From positions 88,459 through 152,458 of the forward strand of contig AXWR01000002.1 in the NCBI GenBank assembly GCA_000482765.1: a DNA stretch of 64,000 nt, written 5' to 3'. Under the pieces are notes generated by a model. That model saw only the letters and a list, made by a program, of their open reading frames with translations, was not told where the DNA came from and did not search any database. The position numbers and the translations under genes are program-made. Shown here in pieces: positions 9,430-17,049 of this stretch. The stretch's first letter is position 1, and each line of letters begins with the position of its first letter. Origin of the DNA: Meiothermus taiwanensis DSM 14542. GTDB lineage: Bacteria > Deinococcota > Deinococci > Deinococcales > Thermaceae.

Positions 9430-11058
9430 ATGCCCAGAGGGGTTGGAGTGTGGACGGCTCTGGTGTTGCTCGCTGCAGGGTTGGTAGTGTGGTGGGTGAT
9501 GAGCCAGGCTGCCGAAAAACGTCTGAACCCGAATAAGCGCGACTGGGAAAGCTTTGTGGCCCGCCAGGTGGCCGAGCAGACCGCCCCCTCCAGCTACCCG
9601 TTGCGGCGCAAGCTGGATTTTAGCCCCTTTGAAAGGGCCTTAGACCGGCTCGAGGCAAAGACCCTCGAGCGCCTGCAAACCCTTACCCAGCAGGCCACCA
9701 TCGCCGAGCTGCAGGCCCTGATGCAGGCCGGGCAGCTCACTTCCGAGCAGCTCACGCTTTTTTATCTGTGGCGCATCCGCCGCTACAACGACCAGCTCGG
9801 CGCTTACCTGGAGCTGAACCCCGGGGCGCTCGAGGAAGCCAGGGCCCGCGACCAGGAACGCCAGCAAGGCAGGGTGCGCGGCTTGCTGCACGGCATTCCC
9901 ATCGCCCTGAAGGACAATATCTCTACCAGGGGCCCTATGCACACCACCGCCGGGGCCGCCGTACTGGCCCAGCACATCGCCGACCAGGACGCTTTTATTG
10001 TGCAAAAGCTGCGGGCCGCTGGGGCGGTCATCCTGGGCAAGAACAACCTCTCGGAGTGGGCCAACTTCATGACCAGCCAGTCGGTCAACGGCTACAGCAC
10101 GCTGGGCGGCCATACCCGCAACCCCTATGGGCCGTTTGATGTGGGGGGCAGCAGCAGCGGCACAGCGGTGGCCGTAGCGGCCAACCTGGCCGTGGCCGGC
10201 ATCGGCACCGAGACCTCCGGCTCGCTCGTCTACCCCGCCGCCCAGAACAGCATTTTCACCCTCAAGCCCACCCTGGGCCTGGTCAGCCGCGACCGCATCA
10301 TCCCCATCACCGCCGCCCAGGACACCGCCGGCCCCATGACCAAAAAGGCCCCCGACCTGGCGGTCTTGATGTCGGTGCTCACCGGGTACGACCCAGGCGA
10401 CCCCCCGACCCAGCTTGCCCAGGATTTCACCTTCCCCGCCGTACCCCCACCCCCGCCGGCCACGCTGCGGGTGGGCTGGGTGCAGCACACCCAGCGCAAG
10501 GGCGACCTGGAAGCGCTGGAGCGGGTCGCGCAGACCCTGCAAAGCCTGGGGGCCGAGGTGGTGTCGGTGCCTTTTCCCGAGGCTTCCATCGAGATGATGC
10601 CGGTGCTGCACGCCGGTATGCGGCGCGACCTGGCCCACTACCTACAGACCACCGGGGCTGCAATTAGGGGCTTGCAGGACGTGATCGAATACAACCGCCA
10701 GCACCCCGAGGCCATGCGCTACGGGCAGGACTTGCTCGAGGTCTCGCTTTCGCACCCCCTATCCGAGGCCGAGTACCAGGCCCTGGTGCAGAAAAACCGC
10801 CAGCAGGGGGGTGAAAAGCTGCTCGAGCTGATGCAGGCCCAGCGGGTGGATGTGCTGCTGGCCATCAGCAACAGCCTGAGCCTGCTCACCTCCACCTCGG
10901 GCTTTCCGGTGGTGAATTTTCCAGCAGGCTACCGCGAGAGCGGCGAGCCGATAGGGGCCTCGCTGGTGGGCCCGGCCCTGCAAGACCCCCTGCTGATTGG
11001 CCTGGCCCAGGCGGTTGCAGCGCGGCTGGGCATCCACCGGCCCCCCATCCTTCGGTAA
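9430..11058 (+). CDS. Membrane-anchored amidase (amidase-signature family)
   Basis: A 542-residue amidase-signature enzyme with an N-terminal membrane anchor (VWTALVLLAAGLVVWWVM). The Ser-cisSer-Lys triad can be placed: lysine in HGIPIALKDNIS, the cis-serine in GGSSSGTAVAVAANLAVAGIG, and the nucleophile in GTETSGSLVYPA. The ETSGS form is nearer to peptide amidases and 6-aminohexanoate-type hydrolases than to GatA, and no gatB/gatC lies nearby. It probably cleaves amide bonds at the outer face of the cytoplasmic membrane. The ATG at 9430 gives the anchor directly. A small membrane protein gene follows 12 bp downstream. Confidence 0.85.
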   Translation: MPRGVGVWTALVLLAAGLVVWWVMSQAAEKRLNPNKRDWESFVARQVAEQTAPSSYPLRRKLDFSPFERALDRLEAKTLERLQTLTQQATIAELQALMQAGQLTSEQLTLFYLWRIRRYNDQLGAYLELNPGALEEARARDQERQQGRVRGLLHGIPIALKDNISTRGPMHTTAGAAVLAQHIADQDAFIVQKLRAAGAVILGKNNLSEWANFMTSQSVNGYSTLGGHTRNPYGPFDVGGSSSGTAVAVAANLAVAGIGTETSGSLVYPAAQNSIFTLKPTLGLVSRDRIIPITAAQDTAGPMTKKAPDLAVLMSVLTGYDPGDPPTQLAQDFTFPAVPPPPPATLRVGWVQHTQRKGDLEALERVAQTLQSLGAEVVSVPFPEASIEMMPVLHAGMRRDLAHYLQTTGAAIRGLQDVIEYNRQHPEAMRYGQDLLEVSLSHPLSEAEYQALVQKNRQQGGEKLLELMQAQRVDVLLAISNSLSLLTSTSGFPVVNFPAGYRESGEPIGASLVGPALQDPLLIGLAQAVAARLGIHRPPILR

Positions 11059-11070
11059 ACTTTGCCTGGC

Positions 11071-11490
11071 ATGGACGCCCCTCTTCCGGTCTATATCATC
11101 GGTTTGCGCGGCCTGCTCAACCTGATCGCGCTGCTCTTAATCGGGGTTTCGCTCCTGTGGAACCTACCGCTGCTGGTGCGCGAGCCCCAGGCCCGGCAGC
11201 TGCGCTTTTTCAAGTTTGTGGCGGGTTTTGCGGTGGTGGCGGTGGTGGTCGAGCTCCTGGTACGCACGCTGTTTATGGGCGGCGTGAGCTGGCTGCACGC
11301 CGTCTACGGCCTGCTGGCCGCCAGCATCCTGTGGTTTGTGAGCGGCCTGGAGCCTGGGGGCTGGTTCCGCAAAAGCCTGGAGCGGCCCCCGGAGCAGGTG
11401 GGGCCCTACTTCTTCTGGGCCAGCCTGGTCTGCTTGCTCTTGTGGTGGCGCTTTATCGAGACCGGGATAGCTCGGGTTCCCGCGCAGTAG
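11071..11490 (+). CDS. Small integral membrane protein of unknown function
   Basis: A 139-residue hydrophobic protein with about four membrane helices: LLNLIALLLIGVSLLW, FVAGFAVVAVVVELLV, AVYGLLAASILWFVSGL and FFWASLVCLLLWWRF. No family is recognised. The ATG at 11071 lies 12 bp after the amidase stop, so the two are probably co-transcribed. Its 3' end overlaps the convergent LpxB-related gene by 38 bp. That gene is clearly coding on its own motifs, so the overlap appears real. Confidence 0.65.
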   Translation: MDAPLPVYIIGLRGLLNLIALLLIGVSLLWNLPLLVREPQARQLRFFKFVAGFAVVAVVVELLVRTLFMGGVSWLHAVYGLLAASILWFVSGLEPGGWFRKSLERPPEQVGPYFFWASLVCLLLWWRFIETGIARVPAQ

Positions 11491-12619
11491 CCAGCAGGTG
11501 CTGGTGTATATCCAGGGCAATCCGCAGGGCGGCGCCGGGCTCGCCCATGGCGGCTTTCCCGGCTGCTCTAGCCCGCTCCAGCAGGGTTTCGGAGGAGAGG
11601 AAGGCCCGCACACCCCGCACAATGGCCTCGGGGTTGGGCTCGGTGAGCATCAAGGCCTCCCCCAGCAGGCGTTTTTGCGTCTGGGCAAACCCTGGGGTGT
11701 ACTGCGGCCCCTGGGTGGGAAAGCCCACCAGCGGCACCCCGTAGCCCGCGGCCTGCTCGGCCGCGGTTCCGCTGGTGGAGAGGGCCACCCTCGAGCCCCG
11801 CAGGGCCGCGCCGAAGGCCCGCTGCGCCAGGTAGACCACGGTTCCATCGGGGTGGCAAAGCCGGTGGGTGACGCCCTCGCTCCTACCGGTGGCCTCGAGG
11901 CTAAAACCTGCCCACTCCAGCCCCTCCAAGGGCAGGCCCGCCCAGGCCACCACCGGTGTTAGCGCGGTATCGCGCAGCAGGCGGCAGGCCTCGAGCATCA
12001 ACGGCAGGCTCTGGTAAGCGTCCTGGCGCGAGCCGGGCAGCAGCAGCAGGTAGGGGGGAGGAAGCTCGAGCGACCCCTCGTCCAGGGCATCCAGCATGGG
12101 GTTGCCCAGGTAGCAGGCCTGGGGAACGCCTCGAGCCCGCAGCCAGACCGCCCCTTCCGGCTCGCGGGGGTACACCCGGGCCGCCCGGCGCATCAGCAGG
12201 CGCTCGGTCACGCTGTAAGGCCGCCCCCCCACCCTAAGCGAGGAGCGGCACTGCATCAAAAAAAGCGGGCGACCCCCAAACACCACCCCCACCCCCAGGG
12301 CGTAGACATCCCCCACCGCCAGCGTGGCCTGCGCCGCCCGGGCCGCCGCCCGCACCGAGCGGTACTGGGCCCGGCTCATGGAAAACCAGCCGGCCCGCAG
12401 ATCGGCCCAGAGCGCCGCCGCACTCTGCAGGGCAAACCCCCCCGAGGGCAGCTCCCGGCAGGGCCCCAGCGCAGGAATACCAGCCCGCCGGTAGGCCTGG
12501 CCCCGGCCCACCAGCGGCACCGCCTGCACCCCATAGCCCAGCGCCTGCAAGGCCCCGCCCAGGGCCGCCCCGATGATGTCCTCGCCGTGCCCGTTGGAGA
12601 TGAGCAGTATCTGCTTCAT
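11453..12619 (-). CDS. Lipid-A-disaccharide synthase-related glycosyltransferase (GT-B fold)
   Basis: A 388-residue protein. The N-terminus ILLISNGHGEDIIGAALGGALQALG and the C-terminal donor-binding part (VALSTSGTAAEQAAGYGVPLVGFPTQGPQY) fit the LpxB-related family found in cyanobacteria and Deinococcota rather than true LpxB. Thermus-type cells are not known to make lipid A, so the acceptor is probably another lipid or cell-envelope glycan. Its ATG overlaps the trpD stop by 4 bp, making it the last gene of the long trp operon. It joins the three glycosyltransferases upstream as a possible envelope-glycan set. Confidence 0.75.
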   Translation of the reverse strand: MKQILLISNGHGEDIIGAALGGALQALGYGVQAVPLVGRGQAYRRAGIPALGPCRELPSGGFALQSAAALWADLRAGWFSMSRAQYRSVRAAARAAQATLAVGDVYALGVGVVFGGRPLFLMQCRSSLRVGGRPYSVTERLLMRRAARVYPREPEGAVWLRARGVPQACYLGNPMLDALDEGSLELPPPYLLLLPGSRQDAYQSLPLMLEACRLLRDTALTPVVAWAGLPLEGLEWAGFSLEATGRSEGVTHRLCHPDGTVVYLAQRAFGAALRGSRVALSTSGTAAEQAAGYGVPLVGFPTQGPQYTPGFAQTQKRLLGEALMLTEPNPEAIVRGVRAFLSSETLLERARAAGKAAMGEPGAALRIALDIHQHLLATAREPELSRSR

Positions 12620-13641
12620 GCCTGGGTAAAGCGAACCAGGCGCTCGAGCACCGCCAGCCCGGCCCCTTCGTCCAGGAGCTGCTGGGCCAGCCGCACCCCC
12701 TCGGCCACGCTCCCCACCCGGCCCGCCAGGTAGAAGGCCGCCCCGGCGTTCAGCGCCACCGCATCGCGCTTGGGGCCCCGCTGCTGGCCGCTCAGAATGG
12801 CCCGCGCCTCCGCCGCGTTCTCGGCGGCAGTTCCCCCACCAATTGCTGTGTAGGGGGCAGGTTGCAGGCCCACCTCCTCGGGCCGCAGGTGGTAGGTGTG
12901 GATCTGGCCGTCCCTGAGCTCGGCCACTAGGTTCTCTCCCAGGGCCAGTTCGTCGATGGCCTCGAGGCCCTCCCCGCGCGCCATCTGGCCGTGCACCACC
13001 AGCGCCCGGCTGCTGCCCAGATCGCGCAGCACCCGGGCAAAGGGCTCCAGCAGGGCCGGGCTGCTCACCCCCACCAGGTTCAGGGTGGCAAAGGCGGGGT
13101 TGGTGAGGGGGCCCAGCAGATTGAAGACGGTGCGCACCCCCAACTCGGCCCGCACCGGGGCCACATGGCGCATGGCCGGGTGGTGGTTGCGGGCGAACAG
13201 GAAGCCCAGGCCCACCGTCTCGATGGCCTCGGCCACCCGCTCCGGGGGCAGGTCAATGCGAACCCCCAGGGCCTCGAGCAGGTCGAAAGAGCCCGACTTG
13301 GAGGAGGCCGCCCGGTTGCCGTGCTTGGCCACCGCCACCCCCCCTGCGGCTACCACAAAGCAGGTGGTGGTGGAGATGTTGAAGGCCTCCGGGGCCACCC
13401 CTCCGGTGCCCACGATGTCCAGCAGGGGCTGGCGGCGGGTCTCCACCCGCACCGCGGCCTCGCGCATACCGGCTGCAAAACCGGCGATCTCCTCGGGGGT
13501 CTCGCCCCGGGTGCGCAGGGCCATCAGCACCCCGGCGGTCTGCACCGGGGTCAGGTCGCCGGCCATAATCCGGCGCATCAGGGCATGGGCCTCGGTCTGG
13601 GATAAAGGCTCGGCCAGAAGGGCTTTCTTGAGTTCGTCCAC
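12616..13641 (-). CDS. trpD: Anthranilate phosphoribosyltransferase
   Basis: A 341-residue enzyme that joins anthranilate to phosphoribosyl pyrophosphate, the second step of tryptophan synthesis. The PRPP loop DIVGTGGVAPEAFNISTT and the anthranilate/PRPP motif KHGNRAASSKSGSFDLLEALG are intact, and the length is normal. It is separated from trpG by three glycosyltransferase genes, which is unusual, yet stays on the same strand with only a 17-bp gap upstream. It overlaps the LpxB-related gene by 4 bp. Confidence 0.97.
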   Translation of the reverse strand: MDELKKALLAEPLSQTEAHALMRRIMAGDLTPVQTAGVLMALRTRGETPEEIAGFAAGMREAAVRVETRRQPLLDIVGTGGVAPEAFNISTTTCFVVAAGGVAVAKHGNRAASSKSGSFDLLEALGVRIDLPPERVAEAIETVGLGFLFARNHHPAMRHVAPVRAELGVRTVFNLLGPLTNPAFATLNLVGVSSPALLEPFARVLRDLGSSRALVVHGQMARGEGLEAIDELALGENLVAELRDGQIHTYHLRPEEVGLQPAPYTAIGGGTAAENAAEARAILSGQQRGPKRDAVALNAGAAFYLAGRVGSVAEGVRLAQQLLDEGAGLAVLERLVRFTQA

Positions 13642-13658
13642 ACTTCCTCCCCAAAAGT

Positions 13659-14516
13659 TTACACATCAAGCGGCAGACGCCAACCCCGCCGTAGGCCCCG
13701 CCCGAGGGCCCCCACTTTGTCGAAGCGGCCCTGCCGGCTGTATTCCAGCAGCCAGAACAGGCCATACCCGGCCACCGCCAGCAGGGGCCAGGGGGCGTGC
13801 TTGCGAAAGAGCCGAACGTTGTAGGCGGCAAAGGTTTCGTCGGAACGCAGGTTACCCGACCAGGAGCTGCCTCCTTTGTGCAGCACCCGCGCCTCCTCGG
13901 CCACCGCCAGTCTAAACCCCGCCTCGAGCAGGCGCAGACCATAGTCGCAGTCCTCACCGTACATGAAAAACCCCTCGTCCAAGAGGCCCACCCGTTCCAG
14001 CGCTGTCCGGCGGATGAGCAGGCTGGCCCCGCTGATGTAGTTCAAGCGCCCAAGCTGGCGCGGATGGGTCAGCAGGCGGATCAGGCCCCAGGGGAGCACC
14101 ACCTCACCCCCGCCCCAGGCCTGCACCTGCTGGGGGTTGTCCATTTCGTAGAGCACCGCGCCCACCGCCCCAATCCGGGCATCCTGTTCGGCCCGCTGCA
14201 CCATGGCGCTGAGGGCTTTGGCATCGGGTAGGGTGTCGGGGTTGAGCAGCCAGACGTAGTCGGCCCCCGCGGCCAGGGCCCGGCGGATGCCCACGTTGTT
14301 GCCCCCGGCAAAGCCCAGGTTGCGCTCGAGCCGCACCAGCTCCACCGCTGGAAAAGCCGCGCGGATCTGGTCTATCGAGTCGTCGTCGGAGGCATTGTCC
14401 AGCACCAGTACCCGGTGGTTGGGGTACTCGAGCCTCTTCAGTGCCCCCAGGCAAACCAGCGTATCGCGCCAGGTTCGGTAGTTGAGGATCAGGGTGTAGA
14501 CCAGAGGCTCAGCCAT
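13659..14516 (-). CDS. Family 2 glycosyltransferase (third of three)
   Basis: A 285-residue GT-A enzyme. It begins VYTLILNYRTWRDTLVCLGAL and has VLDNASDDDSIDQIRAAFP, GFAGGNNVGIRRAL and a WLLNPDTLPD segment (DxD-like, metal and nucleotide-sugar binding), with FFMYGEDCDYGLRLLEAGF as the acceptor-side ED motif. This arrangement is typical of rhamnosyl- or dTDP-sugar transferases of the WbbL type. The ATG at 14516 overlaps the preceding glycosyltransferase by 8 bp. The C-terminus has one hydrophobic stretch (WPLLAVAGYGLFWLLE) that may bind the membrane. Confidence 0.88.
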   Translation of the reverse strand: MAEPLVYTLILNYRTWRDTLVCLGALKRLEYPNHRVLVLDNASDDDSIDQIRAAFPAVELVRLERNLGFAGGNNVGIRRALAAGADYVWLLNPDTLPDAKALSAMVQRAEQDARIGAVGAVLYEMDNPQQVQAWGGGEVVLPWGLIRLLTHPRQLGRLNYISGASLLIRRTALERVGLLDEGFFMYGEDCDYGLRLLEAGFRLAVAEEARVLHKGGSSWSGNLRSDETFAAYNVRLFRKHAPWPLLAVAGYGLFWLLEYSRQGRFDKVGALGRGLRRGWRLPLDV

Positions 14517-15396
14517 CTTTGCCCTCCAGCAGCCCCTGGGTGTAGGCGGCCTCGAGCACAAACCGGTAGGCTGCAAAAGCCCCCGCCCCCGCCTCCCAGT
14601 CGCGCACCTGCAACAGCCGCTCGGCCCGGGCCCAGGGGTAGGCCCAGCGCTTGTAGGCCCGCGCCAGGGGGTGTACACCCGTCCAGAGGGCCACCAGGGG
14701 GTGCGGGTGCAGCCGGTAAAACTGCCAGGCCATCCGTCCCAGGCTCCGCGACTTGGCTACCATGACCTCGAGGCTCACACGGTCTTCGTGCGCCGCGCGG
14801 GCTTTTAGGGCCAGGCGGGGCCGCACCCCCTTGCGCCAGAGCCGCCAGCCCAGCTCGTGTTCCTCCCAGCCGTAACCCCGAAAAGGTACAAAGGCCTCGG
14901 CTACCCCGAGCGGCAAAGAAAGACTGGCAAACCAGAAGCCGCCCCAGCCCAGCGAGGCCCCCTCGGCCCGGCCCCGCACCCCCGACTCGGCCCTTGCGCG
15001 CCAGAAGCGAACGAAGGGCTCCTGGCCCACCCCGTCGGGAATGTAGGTTCGGCTCACCGCAGCCGCCGAGGGATAACGCCGATGCAAGGCGAGGTGGGCC
15101 TGCAAGAACCCTGCTTCCGGAACGATGTCGTCATCGTTGAACAGCACATACTGGCCCCGGGCCTGAAGCAGCCCTGCATTGCGGGCAGAGGCCAGCCCTG
15201 CGTTGGGTTGGCGCAGCACCCGCAGGCGGGGGTCGCGGAACCCGGCCAACACCTCCGGCGTCGCGTCGGTAGAGCCGTCGTCCACCACGATGACCTCGAA
15301 GGGCACCCCGTCCTGCGCCAAAAACGCCCGCACCGTGCGGGCCAGCAGTTGGGCCCGGTTGTAGGTGGGAATCACGACGCTGAAGGTGGGTTCCAT
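14509..15396 (-). CDS. Family 2 glycosyltransferase (second of three)
   Basis: A 295-residue GT-A enzyme. FSVVIPTYNRAQLLARTVRAFL opens the fold; VIVVDDGSTDATPEVL, GLASARNAGLLQARGQYVLFNDDDIVPE (DDD donor site) and FRGYGWEEHELGWRLWRKG follow. The start is the ATG at 15396, because further upstream the frame runs through the previous glycosyltransferase and looks non-coding. It overlaps that gene by 25 bp and the next by 8 bp. It is similar in layout to its upstream neighbour, which suggests duplication and divergence. Confidence 0.88.
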   Translation of the reverse strand: MEPTFSVVIPTYNRAQLLARTVRAFLAQDGVPFEVIVVDDGSTDATPEVLAGFRDPRLRVLRQPNAGLASARNAGLLQARGQYVLFNDDDIVPEAGFLQAHLALHRRYPSAAAVSRTYIPDGVGQEPFVRFWRARAESGVRGRAEGASLGWGGFWFASLSLPLGVAEAFVPFRGYGWEEHELGWRLWRKGVRPRLALKARAAHEDRVSLEVMVAKSRSLGRMAWQFYRLHPHPLVALWTGVHPLARAYKRWAYPWARAERLLQVRDWEAGAGAFAAYRFVLEAAYTQGLLEGKDG

Positions 15397-16190
15397 GCCT
15401 CCGAGGCCCCCCAGGCATACGCCAGCTCGTAGTCGCCCCGCGCCCCCAGCAGGCCCTTGAAGGAGGGGAGCAGGGCCAGCTTTATGCTCACCAGCACCGG
15501 GTGCACCCCCAGGGCCCAGGCGATGCGGGGATCGCGGTGCTTCTGCCAGACCCGCACGTGGGCCGACCCCGCCTGCCGGGCTTTCTCGATGGCCCGGCCC
15601 CGGTAGTCGAAGGCCTCGTGCACGGCCAGCGCGTCCCGCACGAACACCAGCCGCGCCCCGGCCCGCATCAGGCGGTAGCCCAGGTCGGGGTCTTCGCCGC
15701 CGTAGCCGCTGAAGGCGGGGTCGTAGCCGCCCACCTCCTCGAACAGGGCCCTGGGCAGCGAGGTATTGTTGCCGGTGATGTTCCACCAGAAGGCCCGGGG
15801 GCCCTTCAGCTCCGCCGCCCCTGTGCCCCGCAGCTCGGGGGGCAGCTCGAGCCGCCCCACCGCCACCGTGCGGGGCTGGGTGTGGGCTTTTTGATGGGCC
15901 TCGAGCCAGCCCGGCTGGGGTATCACATCGTCATCGGAAAAAAGCAGGATATCGCCCCTGGCCACCCCGGCCCCCCGGTTGCGGGCGCTAGCCGCGCCAA
16001 GGCCCGGCGTTATCTCGATAAAACGAAGGGCGTAAGGGGGTTTGTAGCGCTGCAGGAATTCCAGGGTATCGTCGGTGCAGCCATCGGCCACCACGATCAC
16101 CTCGAACGCGCCCGGCTGGGCCTCCAGGGCGTGCAACTTCTTCTCCAATAGTTCGCGGCGGTTGTGGGTGGGTACGATTACCGAGATCAT
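15372..16190 (-). CDS. Family 2 glycosyltransferase (first of three)
   Basis: A 272-residue GT-A enzyme: MISVIVPTHNRRELLEKKL, VIVVADGCTDDTLEFLQRY, AASARNRGAGVARGDILLFSDDDVIPQ (DDD donor site) and FSGYGGEDPDLGYRLMRAG. I chose the ATG at 16190, 14 bp after the trpG stop. There is no promoter between trpG and this gene, so it should be expressed with the trp operon and may share its tryptophan-dependent attenuation. The acceptor is unknown; a cell-surface polysaccharide or glycoprotein is likely. Confidence 0.88.
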   Translation of the reverse strand: MISVIVPTHNRRELLEKKLHALEAQPGAFEVIVVADGCTDDTLEFLQRYKPPYALRFIEITPGLGAASARNRGAGVARGDILLFSDDDVIPQPGWLEAHQKAHTQPRTVAVGRLELPPELRGTGAAELKGPRAFWWNITGNNTSLPRALFEEVGGYDPAFSGYGGEDPDLGYRLMRAGARLVFVRDALAVHEAFDYRGRAIEKARQAGSAHVRVWQKHRDPRIAWALGVHPVLVSIKLALLPSFKGLLGARGDYELAYAWGASEAWNPPSAS

Positions 16191-16204
16191 CGTCAACTAC
16201 CGCA

Positions 16205-16783
16205 TTATTCACACATCTGCAAGAAATTCGCCAGCATCTGCCGGCCCCCCTCGGTCAAGACCGACTCGGGATGAAACTGCACCCCGTGGGTGGGGTAGCG
16301 GCGGTGGCGCAGGCCCATCACCGTACGGCCCCCGGCCTCGTCGCACCAGGCATTGACCTCCAGCTCGTCGGGCAGGTCTTCCACCACCAACGAGTGGTAG
16401 CGGGTGGCCGTCAGGGGGGTGGGCAGGCCGGCAAACACCCCGCTGCCGTCGTGCAGGATGGGGCTGGTCTTGCCGTGCACAATCACCCGGTGCCGCCGCA
16501 CCGCCGCCCCAAAGGCCTCGCCGATGCTCTGGTGGCCCAGGCAGACCCCTAGGATGGGGTACCGGGGTGCGTAGCGCTGGATGAGCGGCACCGAAAGCCC
16601 GGCCTCCTTGGGCGTGCAGGGGCCGGGGCTTACCACGATGCCGTCGGGGTCGAGGTCGGCCACGTCCTGCAAGGCAAAGCAGTCGTTGCGCCAGACGATC
16701 ACCAGGGCCCCCAGCTCGCCCAGGTACTGCACCAGGTTGTAGGTAAAGGAGTCGTAGTTGTCAATCATCAGGATTCGCTTCAT
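16205..16783 (-). CDS. trpG: Anthranilate synthase component II (glutamine amidotransferase)
   Basis: A 192-residue class I glutamine amidotransferase that supplies ammonia to TrpE. The catalytic cysteine is in GVCLGHQSIGEAFG, and the His/Glu pair in HGVQFHPESV; SPGPCTPKEAG is the usual upstream motif. Its ATG overlaps the chorismate mutase stop by 4 bp. PabA has the same fold, but the context beside trpE with a trp attenuator argues for TrpG; it might serve both pathways. Confidence 0.95.
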   Translation of the reverse strand: MKRILMIDNYDSFTYNLVQYLGELGALVIVWRNDCFALQDVADLDPDGIVVSPGPCTPKEAGLSVPLIQRYAPRYPILGVCLGHQSIGEAFGAAVRRHRVIVHGKTSPILHDGSGVFAGLPTPLTATRYHSLVVEDLPDELEVNAWCDEAGGRTVMGLRHRRYPTHGVQFHPESVLTEGGRQMLANFLQMCE

Positions 16784-17049
16784 AACCCCGCCTCCCGCTT
16801 CTCCATGGCCGCGAACTCGCTGAGGATGGTGCGGTAGATCCGCTCGGCCACGTTGGGCGACAAGCCCTGGTGCTCAGCCATGTAGCGCACGTGCTGGATA
16901 ATCTGCTCCTGCCGGTCTTTTGACTCAATGGGCACCTGGCCTTGCGCGAGCCGGGCCGCTTCTTTAGCCAGCCGTGCCCGCTGGGCCAGCAAGCCCACAA
17001 TGCGGGCGTCAATGGCGTTGATCTGCAAACGAAGACCCTCGAGGCTCAC
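16780..17049 (-). CDS. Chorismate mutase, AroQ type
   Basis: An 89-residue all-helical chorismate mutase. LRLQINAIDARIVGLLAQRARLAKEAARL is the first helix, with the arginines and lysine that bind the substrate, and DRQEQIIQHVRYMAEHQGLSP is the usual central part. The GTG start at 17049 overlaps the trpE stop (GTGA), and the stop overlaps the trpG ATG, so all three are translationally coupled. The enzyme sends chorismate to prephenate, the branch that competes with TrpE/TrpG for the same substrate. An isochorismate pyruvate-lyase relative has the same fold and cannot be excluded. Confidence 0.85.
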   Translation of the reverse strand: MSLEGLRLQINAIDARIVGLLAQRARLAKEAARLAQGQVPIESKDRQEQIIQHVRYMAEHQGLSPNVAERIYRTILSEFAAMEKREAGL

